Of a stretch of DNA of 64,000 bases, positions 35,777 through 43,693 are shown in pieces. Within the stretch, counting starts at the first letter, position 1; each line of letters begins with the position of its first letter. The DNA lies in the NCBI GenBank assembly GCA_019416425.1, contig DXXK01000041.1, forward strand, positions 15,407-79,406. The letters are read 5' to 3'. The notes below the pieces were generated by a model. It searched no databases, was not told where the DNA came from, and saw nothing but the letters and a program-made list of their open reading frames with translations. The stretch is from Bacteroidales bacterium. GTDB lineage: Bacteria; Bacteroidota; Bacteroidia; Bacteroidales; Muribaculaceae. The translations under genes were made by a program, and so were the position numbers.

Positions 35777-37180
35777 ATGAAAAAATCACTTATATTAGGT
35801 GCAGCTCTTCTGGCGTTGGGATTTGTATCCTGTAGCGAGGACAACACGCTGGGTATCCCTCAGGTCAACCCGCAGGGTCCCGTACTGGAGTCCAACGGCG
35901 TGAGCGTAGACTTCGGAGCCGCTCTGGGCGGCGCCGACCTGAACCTGAACAATTACATCAACGGTCAGATTCCCGTCATCAAGACCGTATCGGCCGACGA
36001 GCTCTACAACGGCGGCATCAGCTACGTGATGGAGCTGGCCTCGAAGGAGGACTTCTCGGACGCTGTCGACCTGACGGCCAACGACGGAAGTGTTTCCGCC
36101 GACGAGTGGGACGCCTACTTCCGTTCGGTCCTGGGCCGCAGCCCCAAGGCAAAGCCGATGTTCGTGCGCTTCAAGGTGTACGGTCACTGTGACGGCCAGC
36201 TGATCCGCATCGGCGGCACATCGACCTACTTCGCCGAGAAGAAGCTGAACGTGACCCCCATCCCCATGGACTTCGTCATCGAGCAGAACTATTACCTGAT
36301 CGGTACGCTTAACGACTGGGCACTGAACAACCAGCATCCCTTCAAGCACAGCAGCAAGGATGTATACGACGATCCAGTCTTCTCGATTACGGTTGACGTC
36401 ACCGAGGAGCAGGCCGAAGGCGGCTGGTGGTGGAAGGTGGCCCCGCAGACCGCAGTCGAGACCAGCAACTGGGACGGCGTTGTCGGTCCCGCTGTCGACG
36501 GCGACACAAACCTGGAAGGCAAGATGATCCTGGGCAAGGATGCCAAGGCCGGTTGCATCAAGGAGGCCGGAACGTTCCTGATGACCATCAACATGGAGGA
36601 CATGACCTACAAGTTCACCAAGCTGTCGTTCCTGTACACTCCCGGCGCTTCCAACGGCTGGAGCCATACTGCGTCGCAGCGTCTGCAGTTCAACGTGGAC
36701 AAGGGTGTCTACATGGGCTTCGCCCACCTGAACGGTGAGTTCAAGATCACCAGCGAGCCCAACTGGGACGGCACCAACTACGGAGACGGCGGTGACGGAC
36801 AGCTGAGCACTGACGGCGGCGCCGGTAACCTGAAGGTTGCCGAGGACGGCCTGTACTGGCTGACCGTAGACCTGACGACCCTGAGCTACACCGTCACTAA
36901 GATCACATCGCTGGGAGCGATCGGCGGCATGAACGGCTGGGGCGGCCAGGAGGCTCTGACTCCCTCGGCCGACTTCCTGACCTGGACCGGTGACGTTACC
37001 TTCAACGCCGGCGACGAGTGGAAGTTCCGTATGAACGATGACTGGGGCATCAACTTAGGCGGCGACGAGACCAACCTGGTATACGACGGCGGCAACATGG
37101 TCGCCCCGGGCGCCGGTGCCTATACCATCACCCTGAACCTGAACGAGATTCCTTACTCCTGCACCACCGCAAAGAAGTAA
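35777..37180 (+). CDS. SusF-like surface glycan-binding lipoprotein
   Basis: A 467-residue lipoprotein with lipobox FVSC (Cys about residue 18). After an N-terminal Ig-like domain (VLESNGVSVDFGAALGG, about 30-165), three carbohydrate-binding-like modules follow, marked by YYLIGTLNDWALNNQ, FLYTPGASNGWSHTASQ and LGAIGGMNGWGGQEAL. Tryptophans in these GxxNxW units are the usual glycan contacts. This SusE/SusF order and module design supports an alpha-glucan utilisation locus by analogy with Sus. The gene is followed by a strong bidirectional terminator. Confidence 0.87.
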   Translation: MKKSLILGAALLALGFVSCSEDNTLGIPQVNPQGPVLESNGVSVDFGAALGGADLNLNNYINGQIPVIKTVSADELYNGGISYVMELASKEDFSDAVDLTANDGSVSADEWDAYFRSVLGRSPKAKPMFVRFKVYGHCDGQLIRIGGTSTYFAEKKLNVTPIPMDFVIEQNYYLIGTLNDWALNNQHPFKHSSKDVYDDPVFSITVDVTEEQAEGGWWWKVAPQTAVETSNWDGVVGPAVDGDTNLEGKMILGKDAKAGCIKEAGTFLMTINMEDMTYKFTKLSFLYTPGASNGWSHTASQRLQFNVDKGVYMGFAHLNGEFKITSEPNWDGTNYGDGGDGQLSTDGGAGNLKVAEDGLYWLTVDLTTLSYTVTKITSLGAIGGMNGWGGQEALTPSADFLTWTGDVTFNAGDEWKFRMNDDWGINLGGDETNLVYDGGNMVAPGAGAYTITLNLNEIPYSCTTAKK

Positions 37181-37190
37181 GGACCACGAA

Positions 37191-37242
37191 CCGAGATAAT
37201 AAAAGGCCGGAAGCCAATGCTTCCGGCCTTTTATTATCTCGG
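37191..37242. terminator. Bidirectional terminator with perfect 24-pair stem
   Basis: The arms 37191-37214 and 37219-37242 are exact reverse complements around the loop CAAT. The GC core GGCCGGAAGC is flanked by AAAA/TTTT and TAAT/ATTA pairs, giving T-runs in both directions. It serves the convergent susF-like and DUF115-like genes. Confidence 0.92.
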
Positions 37243-37249
37243 TATATCG

Positions 37250-38101
37250 TCACAGTTCGTCCATCTGTAGCCTGGGGAAGGCGTCGATGAAGGAACCCGG
37301 CGTGGCGTTGATGATGCTGACCCCCCGCGTCTCGGCGTAGGCCTGCACGTCGAAGTACGACCTGAAGGCGATGGCGAACGACTGGTAGAGCTGATGGATG
37401 TGGATGTCCTTGTACAGTTCCTCCACACGCTTCAGCTCGGCGTCGTCATCCTGGTAGAAGTGCGGCTGCACGGTCACCACACGGTTGCGGTCCGTGACCC
37501 ACAGCGACCGGCTCCAGTTGTGGTCGGCTCCAGTCAGGACAATCCGGCTGAAACCCTCGCGCATCAGGCACATGATGGAGGGCACCAGGACATTGCGCGG
37601 CCTCGGCATGGCCAGACCTTGCCTGAACAGCCGGTGTGTGACACTTTCCCAACCCTCGGCCGGGGTCAGGTTGAACCGCTTGACCGTGACGTTGGCCGGA
37701 AGCTGCCTCAAGGCGGGGTATTTCCTGTACTTGGCCGGGACAAACAGCGTCATCGGCCAGTCGACCCTGCCGAATGTCTCCCAGAGCCTGTCCACCTTGC
37801 CCGAGGGGTCAGGGGAGAAGAACACGCCGTCGGCCAGAAGATAATACTCAGGCTTCAGGTCGAGGAAGTCGGGTGTGACGGCTGCCCAGTTGACGGCTGA
37901 CTTCGGGAAGCGCTCCAGCACATCGCGGTGCTGTGTCATGGCCTCCTTCAGGCTCGGGCCGTTGCCCATGACGATTACAGTGCCCTTGTCGTTGTGGACC
38001 GCGGGAGAGGGACGGCGCGACATCAGTGGCACCTTGACAAGCGAGGCCACAGTCTTTGTGGCCCCGCTCAGGAATTTCTGCAATGTGTCTAACTTGCTCA
38101 T
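37250..38101 (-). CDS. DUF115/MptE-like protein of unknown specific role
   Basis: A 283-residue soluble protein. The motif TVIVMGNGPSLKEAM near residue 44 is the hallmark shared by DUF115 (MptE-like, motility-accessory Maf-like) and GT42-type sialyltransferase folds; downstream lie YYLLADGVFF and VLTGADHNWSRSLWV. It could be a nucleotide-sugar-dependent transferase or a pyrophosphokinase-like enzyme; sequence alone does not decide. Its start codon overlaps the pfkA stop by one base (TGATG), so the two are co-transcribed. Confidence 0.75.
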   Translation of the reverse strand: MSKLDTLQKFLSGATKTVASLVKVPLMSRRPSPAVHNDKGTVIVMGNGPSLKEAMTQHRDVLERFPKSAVNWAAVTPDFLDLKPEYYLLADGVFFSPDPSGKVDRLWETFGRVDWPMTLFVPAKYRKYPALRQLPANVTVKRFNLTPAEGWESVTHRLFRQGLAMPRPRNVLVPSIMCLMREGFSRIVLTGADHNWSRSLWVTDRNRVVTVQPHFYQDDDAELKRVEELYKDIHIHQLYQSFAIAFRSYFDVQAYAETRGVSIINATPGSFIDAFPRLQMDEL

Positions 38102-39081
38102 CAGATGGAGAGACGGCGCAGGGTGGAGAGGAGATCCTGGTTGATGGGTTTGTCGTTCTTGATGGCCTTGGTGAAGGGGATGTATACGATTTCGTCGTTC
38201 TTGATGCCGATCATGACGTTGCGCTGGTCGTCCAGGAGTGCGTCGACAGCGGCGGCACCCATACGAGATGCTAAGATACGGTCGTTGGCCGTGGGCGAGC
38301 CGCCACGCTGCAGGTGACCCAGGATTGTGACGCGGACGTCGTAGCCGGGGTATTCCTCCTTGACGCGCTGGGCCAGACCCATCGCTCCGCCGGTGATGGG
38401 ACTCTCGGCCACCAGCACGATGGATGAGTTCTTGGACTTGCGGAATCCGTTCTTGATAAGTTCGGACAGTTGGTCGACCTGGGTGGATATTTCGGGGATG
38501 ATGGCGGCTTCCGCTCCGCTGGCTATGGCCCCGTTCAGCGCGAGGAATCCTGCGTCGCGGCCCATGACCTCGATGAAGAAGAGTCGCTCGTGGCTGGTTG
38601 CGGTGTCGCGGATCTTGTCCACGCAGTCCATGATGGTGTTCAGGGCGGTATCGTAGCCGATCGTGGTGTCGGTGCCGTACAGGTCATTGTCGATGGTTCC
38701 GGGCAGACCCACGATGGGGAACTGGAATTCGTTGCCGAAGATGCGGGCTCCGGTCAGCGAGCCGTCGCCGCCGATGACGCACAGCGAGTCGATGCCGCGG
38801 CGCCTCAGCACGTCGTAGGCGCACTGGCGCCCCTCGGGAGTCTGGAATTCCTTGCAGCGGGCGGTCTTCAGGATGGTGCCGCCGCGCTGGATGATGTTGG
38901 ATACGTTCTGGGTGGAGAATTCCTCGATCTCGTCGTAGATAAGTCCGCGGTAGCCGCGGTAGATGCCGTAAACCTTGAATCCGGCGTAGATCGCGGCGCG
39001 TGTCACCGCACGGATGGCGGCGTTCATTCCGGGTGCATCACCTCCCGATGTGAGGATGCCTACTGACTTGATGTGGTTCAT
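38101..39081 (-). CDS. pfkA: ATP-dependent 6-phosphofructokinase
   Basis: A 326-residue glycolytic enzyme that phosphorylates fructose-6-phosphate. The ATP-binding motif is TSGGDAPGMNAAIR near the N-terminus, followed by VIGGDGSLTGA, the catalytic PGTIDNDLYGTD, and the substrate-binding MGRDAGFLA and HLQRGGSP. The glycine at the DGS site is typical of ATP-using rather than PPi-using enzymes. It is the first gene of a two-gene unit with the DUF115-like gene. Confidence 0.97.
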   Translation of the reverse strand: MNHIKSVGILTSGGDAPGMNAAIRAVTRAAIYAGFKVYGIYRGYRGLIYDEIEEFSTQNVSNIIQRGGTILKTARCKEFQTPEGRQCAYDVLRRRGIDSLCVIGGDGSLTGARIFGNEFQFPIVGLPGTIDNDLYGTDTTIGYDTALNTIMDCVDKIRDTATSHERLFFIEVMGRDAGFLALNGAIASGAEAAIIPEISTQVDQLSELIKNGFRKSKNSSIVLVAESPITGGAMGLAQRVKEEYPGYDVRVTILGHLQRGGSPTANDRILASRMGAAAVDALLDDQRNVMIGIKNDEIVYIPFTKAIKNDKPINQDLLSTLRRLSI

Positions 39082-39116
39082 ATCTTTTGGCCTTATGTTG
39101 GGTTATGAGTTCCAAT

Positions 39117-39338
39117 GAAGTTGTTTAAACTAATTTACGTTTCATAAAGATTCTGAAGAAGTTTAAACTTTATGGCAACCTTTAGCTCGGCGACCATGGA
39201 GCCAATCTTTATTAATCTTTTGGGTGTATTTCTCCGCTCTCATCGGGATCAACCGAATGGTTGCTCCCTCTTCAATCGAAGAAATCCCCTCCAAAATCTT
39301 AATAAATCTTACCATAAAAATTAGTTTAAACAACTTCT
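39117..39338. repeat. Palindromic intergenic element B, perfect 20-bp inverted ends
   Basis: GAAGTTGTTTAAACTAATTT (39117-39136) and its exact reverse complement (39319-39338) bound a 222-base element in the divergent pfkA-glpA gap of 398 bases. More inverted pairing continues inward (AAGATT near 39147 with AATCTT near 39304). On the minus strand it shares with element A a stretch reading ATTTT(T/G)GAGGGG followed about 17 bases later by (A/G)GGAGCAA. The arms are unrelated in sequence to those of element A. The rest of the gap (39339-39479) shows no further gene. Confidence 0.8.
39163..39315 (-). CDS. Possible 50-residue peptide inside element B (unproven)
   Basis: The frame opens with ATG at 39315 and ends TAA at 39163: MVRFIKILEGISSIEEGA, then TIRLIPMRAEKYTQK and a basic end. 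It resembles in translation the minus-strand frame of element A (EIFEGFLQVEEGA), but that copy has no start codon, so conservation may be of the nucleic acid rather than the peptide. No ribosome-binding signal was evident. Confidence 0.25.
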   Translation of the reverse strand: MVRFIKILEGISSIEEGATIRLIPMRAEKYTQKINKDWLHGRRAKGCHKV

Positions 39339-39479
39339 TTATATGTTCCGTCAGTCACGGCATTCCATGTCAAAAACTTAAATGGGCGGTGGGGTGTTAT
39401 CTAACAAAAGGACGCTTCTTACACATTTAACATAAATGTGGAGTCCATGCATACGTTCCACGACAATGTTCTATATACT

Positions 39480-41165
39480 ATGGAAAGCAGAGACAAAGGA
39501 AAGGAATATGATGTAATCGTAATCGGAGGAGGGGCTACGGGAGCCGGGACTGCGCGGGACTGCGCCATGCGCGGACTGAAGACGATACTGATAGAGCGGC
39601 TGGACTTCACTGCCGGAGCCACGGGACGTAACCACGGGCTGCTGCATAGTGGCGCGCGCTATGCCCACACCGATCCAGAGTCGGCCGCCGAATGCATCAA
39701 AGAGAATATTATATTGAAACGGATAGCCCGTCATTGTATCGACGACACGGGTGGACTGTTCGTGACATTGCCCGAGGATTCGCTGGACTATCAGGACGCC
39801 TTTGTCCTGGACTGCGGCAAAGCCGGAATCGATGTGGAGGTTCTGGATCCGAAGGAAGCCAGGCTGATGGAGCCGTCGGTCAATCCAGACATCATCAGTG
39901 CAGTCAAGGTACCGGATGCTTCGGTGGACCCGTTCCGGCTGACTACCGCCAACATACTGTCGGCCCGTCAGAATGGAGCAGATATATTGACCTATCACGA
40001 GGTCATAGGTTTCGAAAAGGAAGGCAACCGCATCATCGGTGTGGAACTACTGGACCGCAAGACCTGCCTGAAATCGAAAGTCTATGGTAAGGTAACCATC
40101 AACGCCTGCGGAATATGGGGACATCTTGTAGCCAAGCTGGCCGGGATAAACATCAATATGTATCCTGCCAAGGGATCGCTGCTGATATTCGGTCATCGTA
40201 TCAACAATATGGTGCTGAACCGTTGCCGTAAACCGGGCGACGCCGATATCCTTGTGCCGGGCGACACCATCTGCGTGATCGGTACGACATCCACGCGTAT
40301 CGGATTCGACCAGATCGACAACATGGAAGTCACTCCAGGGGAGGTCGATCTGCTGTTGCGCGAGGGTATGAAACTGTCACCGGCACTGGCATACACGCGT
40401 ATACTTCGCGCATATTGCGGCGTACGGCCTCTGGTTGCCGATGACAGTGATCCGACAGGCCGCAGCATCAGTCGTGGCATCGTCTGTCTGGACCATGCCA
40501 AACGAGACGGAGTCGAGGGATTCATCACAATCACAGGCGGCAAGCTGATGACATACCGACTGATGGCTCAGGAAGCTACCGACATGGCGTGTCGTAAGCT
40601 CGGGGTAGAGAAACCCTGCGAGACGGCTCAGATACCGTTGCCGGGCTCCGAACCGACATCGGAAGATAAGGAACGTCGTCAGCATATCATAGAACTCAGT
40701 ACGGAGCAGAAAGCCGCGGAGGGGCGGCATGGCTCGATGACGGACTATATCAAGAGCAACGATGTGGACAGCGACGCTCTGGTCTGCGAGTGCGAGCAGG
40801 TATCGGTAGGCGAGGTGAACTACGCCATCGACGAGCTGCATGTCAACAATCTGATCAACCTGCGCCGCCGTACCCGTATGGGTATGGGCACATGCCAGGG
40901 CGAGCTCTGCGCCTGCCGTGCCGCCGGACTGCTGGAGCGGCATTATAAATGCACGCAGAAGAATCTGGACGACCTGGCGTCGTTCATGAACGAGCGCTGG
41001 CACGGAATGTACCCCGTATGCTGGGGCGAGACGCTCGTGGAGGTGCAGTTCACATCATGGCTGTACCGCGGTGTGTTGGGTATTGACCATGAGCCGGAGA
41101 GACATGAGGAGAATTTGTATAACAACGTCGCGACTCTGGAGTCGTGCAAAAACGATAAGCCATGA
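39480..41165 (+). CDS. glpA: Anaerobic glycerol-3-phosphate dehydrogenase subunit A
   Basis: A 561-residue FAD enzyme oxidising glycerol-3-phosphate to dihydroxyacetone phosphate. The FAD-binding motif is YDVIVIGGGATGAGTARD, with GATGRNHGLLHSGARY following. The C-terminal BFD-like [2Fe-2S] region has CECEQV, then a GMGTCQGELCACR cluster. I chose the ATG at 39480 (MESRDKGKEYDV) because the Rossmann strand follows at once; in-frame GTG 39438 and ATG 39447 are alternatives that would add an unconserved N-terminus. The stop overlaps the glpB start (ATGA). Confidence 0.94.
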   Translation: MESRDKGKEYDVIVIGGGATGAGTARDCAMRGLKTILIERLDFTAGATGRNHGLLHSGARYAHTDPESAAECIKENIILKRIARHCIDDTGGLFVTLPEDSLDYQDAFVLDCGKAGIDVEVLDPKEARLMEPSVNPDIISAVKVPDASVDPFRLTTANILSARQNGADILTYHEVIGFEKEGNRIIGVELLDRKTCLKSKVYGKVTINACGIWGHLVAKLAGININMYPAKGSLLIFGHRINNMVLNRCRKPGDADILVPGDTICVIGTTSTRIGFDQIDNMEVTPGEVDLLLREGMKLSPALAYTRILRAYCGVRPLVADDSDPTGRSISRGIVCLDHAKRDGVEGFITITGGKLMTYRLMAQEATDMACRKLGVEKPCETAQIPLPGSEPTSEDKERRQHIIELSTEQKAAEGRHGSMTDYIKSNDVDSDALVCECEQVSVGEVNYAIDELHVNNLINLRRRTRMGMGTCQGELCACRAAGLLERHYKCTQKNLDDLASFMNERWHGMYPVCWGETLVEVQFTSWLYRGVLGIDHEPERHEENLYNNVATLESCKNDKP

Positions 41166-42406
41166 GATTCGATACAATAGTGATAGGAGGAGGCCTGAGC
41201 GGACTGGTGGCCGGTATCAAGAGCGCGGAGAGCGGCCGTAAGACCGCGATTGTCACTCGTGGCCAGAGCGCCCTGCACTTCTGGTCCGGTTCATTCGACC
41301 TCCTTGGACATGACGCAGACGGCAAAGATATAGACAATCCTTTCGACCATATCGATGCATTACCTGAGGACCATCCATATAGAAGGATTGGGAAAGAAAG
41401 CCTGCGCAAGATGCTGGGACAGGTAGCGCCTCTGTTCGAGGGAATCGGAGTTCCGGTACATGGAAATCCGGAACGAAACCATTATCGTCTGACTCCGATG
41501 GGATACATAAAAACCTGCTGGCTGACTCTCGACGACTATGTGATGTTCGAGTCGCCGGACAGGATTCCATGGAAGAAGGTCGCGTTGGTCAACATCCGGG
41601 GCTATCTGGATTTCTATCCACGCTTCCTGGCCTACGGACTGGAGCAGCATGGAGTGGGGTGCGTTACGGCCAATGTAGACATACCGCAGCTGAGTCGTCT
41701 GCGCGAGAGCACCACAGAGATGCGCGCCACCAACATGGCAAGGTTCCTGAAGGACGACGCCGTGGACTACCTGGCGGCCGAAATCAATAAAGTATCCGCC
41801 GGATGTGATGCCGTTATATTCCCGGCGATACTTGGACTGTACTCCATAGAGCCGGTCAACAGGTTACGCCGTAAGGTGGATCGTCCGATATTCTTCGTGG
41901 CCACTACCCCGGCCAGCGTGCCGGGTGTGCGTTGCCAGCTTCTGCTTCGCGATCGGCTGCAACAACTCGGAGGAGCATATATCCCGGGTGATTCGGTCAC
42001 CAAGGGAGAGTTCAGCAACCATAAGCTGGAGCGAATCTACACATCCAATTTCGGAGATATGCCGCTGGAGGCAGATAACTTCGTGATCAGTACAGGAAGT
42101 TTCTTCGGACATGGACTGATAGCCACTATAGACCGCATCTTCGAACCTGCCTTAGGACTCGATGTAAATATGGCCGGTGGCAGGACCGAATGGTACAACA
42201 AGGACTACTACGCCTCGCAACCCTACATGAGGGCCGGAGTGATAACGGATGAGAAATTCCGTCCTTGCGTAAAGGGGGAGACGGTGGAGAACCTGTACGC
42301 AACCGGCGCGCTGCTGTCCGGATTCGATGCTTTGAGCGAGGGGTGCGGAGCGGGTGTGACTTTGGCCACAGCCCTGAGCGCAGCTGAAAACATAACTAAA
42401 AAATGA
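41162..42406 (+). CDS. glpB: Anaerobic glycerol-3-phosphate dehydrogenase subunit B
   Basis: A 414-residue flavoprotein subunit. It begins MRFDTIVIGGGLSGLVAGIKS, a dinucleotide-binding fold, and ends with the matching ATGALLSGFDALSEGCGAGVTLATAL flavin-binding segment. GlpB passes electrons from GlpA to the membrane-anchoring GlpC and the menaquinone pool. Both ends overlap neighbours by four bases (ATGA), a tightly coupled operon. Confidence 0.94.
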   Translation: MRFDTIVIGGGLSGLVAGIKSAESGRKTAIVTRGQSALHFWSGSFDLLGHDADGKDIDNPFDHIDALPEDHPYRRIGKESLRKMLGQVAPLFEGIGVPVHGNPERNHYRLTPMGYIKTCWLTLDDYVMFESPDRIPWKKVALVNIRGYLDFYPRFLAYGLEQHGVGCVTANVDIPQLSRLRESTTEMRATNMARFLKDDAVDYLAAEINKVSAGCDAVIFPAILGLYSIEPVNRLRRKVDRPIFFVATTPASVPGVRCQLLLRDRLQQLGGAYIPGDSVTKGEFSNHKLERIYTSNFGDMPLEADNFVISTGSFFGHGLIATIDRIFEPALGLDVNMAGGRTEWYNKDYYASQPYMRAGVITDEKFRPCVKGETVENLYATGALLSGFDALSEGCGAGVTLATALSAAENITKK

Positions 42407-43665
42407 CCGCCATGATGACGCTACAGGAACAGAATATAAGCGACAATAATTTTGAGTCGTGTATAAAGTGCACGATATGCACTGTATATTGTCCGGTGAC
42501 TGCGGTCAACCCCGACTATCCGGGACCCAAGCAGGCAGGACCAGACGGCGAACGCTACCGGCTGAAGAAGCCCCTCTTCTACGATGAGGCATTGAAATAC
42601 TGCCTGAACTGCAAGCGATGCGAGGTGTCCTGTCCCAACAACGTGCGCATAGCCGACCTGATCCAGTCCGCGCGCCTGAAGTACGGACACGGGCGTCCCA
42701 GCCTCCGCGATTCGATGCTGTCCAATACCGACTTCTGCGGATCACTTGCAACGACCTTCGCTCCGATTGCAAATTTCGCGCTCGGCTTGAAGCCGGTGAA
42801 GTTTCTTCTGGACCGAGTTATGGGAATCGATGACCAGCGCACGTTCCCGAAATATGCGTCACAGCGTTTTGAATCCTGGTTCAAGAAGGAAGCGGAGGCA
42901 GACCAGGAGTCTTTCCCGCGCCATGTGACATACTTCCACGGATGCTATGTCAACTACAACTATCCGCAGTTAGGCAAGGATCTGGTAAAGCTGATGAACG
43001 CCATCGGTGTAGGAGTACGGTTACTGAGTAAGGAGCGTTGCTGCGGCGTGGCTAAGATCGCCAACCGATGTGTCAACGAGGCTACCCGGGACGCGAAACT
43101 GAATTTGGATAGTATCCGCGAGGCTGTAGGAAATGGCGATCAGGTTATAGCCACAAGTTCCACCTGCTGTTTCACTATGCGTGACGAGTATCCACACGTG
43201 CTGAAACTGGAGAACGATGATGTCCGCGATCATATCATGCTGGCCACAAGGTATCTGTACGACCTGGTGGAGCGTGGCGAGGTGAAACTTGTATTCCGCA
43301 AGGATTATAAGAAACGCGTTGCCTACCATGTGCCCTGCCATATGGAGAAACTTGGATGGACCCTCTACTCCGAGAATCTGATGAAGATGATTCCCGGCCT
43401 GGAATACATTCCGCTGATTTCCCATTGCTGCGGTATAGCCGGAACATATGGATTCAAAAAGGAGTATTATGAGTATTCGCAGGCTATAGGCGAGGAACTG
43501 TTCGAGGATATACGCGGGAAGAATCCGGATATTGTGGCCAGCGACTGCGAGACGTGCAAATGGCAGATAGAGATGTCGACAGGGTACACCGTGATGAATC
43601 CCGTCTCGATACTTGCCGATGCCATCGACGTAGAGGCAACAATGGCTGCCAATGGAATTAAATAA
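42403..43665 (+). CDS. glpC: Anaerobic glycerol-3-phosphate dehydrogenase subunit C
   Basis: A 420-residue iron-sulfur subunit. Two ferredoxin-like motifs, CIKCTICTVYCPV and CLNCKRCEVSCPNN, bind [4Fe-4S] clusters, and two CCG-type domains follow (SKERCCGVAK with YHVPCHMEKLG, and SHCCGIAGTYGFKK), as in heterodisulfide-reductase-related electron carriers. It connects the GlpAB flavins to the quinone pool at the membrane. It is followed 28 bases later by glpK. Confidence 0.95.
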   Translation: MTAMMTLQEQNISDNNFESCIKCTICTVYCPVTAVNPDYPGPKQAGPDGERYRLKKPLFYDEALKYCLNCKRCEVSCPNNVRIADLIQSARLKYGHGRPSLRDSMLSNTDFCGSLATTFAPIANFALGLKPVKFLLDRVMGIDDQRTFPKYASQRFESWFKKEAEADQESFPRHVTYFHGCYVNYNYPQLGKDLVKLMNAIGVGVRLLSKERCCGVAKIANRCVNEATRDAKLNLDSIREAVGNGDQVIATSSTCCFTMRDEYPHVLKLENDDVRDHIMLATRYLYDLVERGEVKLVFRKDYKKRVAYHVPCHMEKLGWTLYSENLMKMIPGLEYIPLISHCCGIAGTYGFKKEYYEYSQAIGEELFEDIRGKNPDIVASDCETCKWQIEMSTGYTVMNPVSILADAIDVEATMAANGIK

Positions 43666-43693
43666 ATGTCACCAACCTTAAAAATATGATATT

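Noticed and set aside
39438..39479. Upstream GTG or ATG starts for glpA
   Set aside because: They add 11-14 residues with no similarity to the family; the ATG at 39480 places the Rossmann strand at the usual distance.
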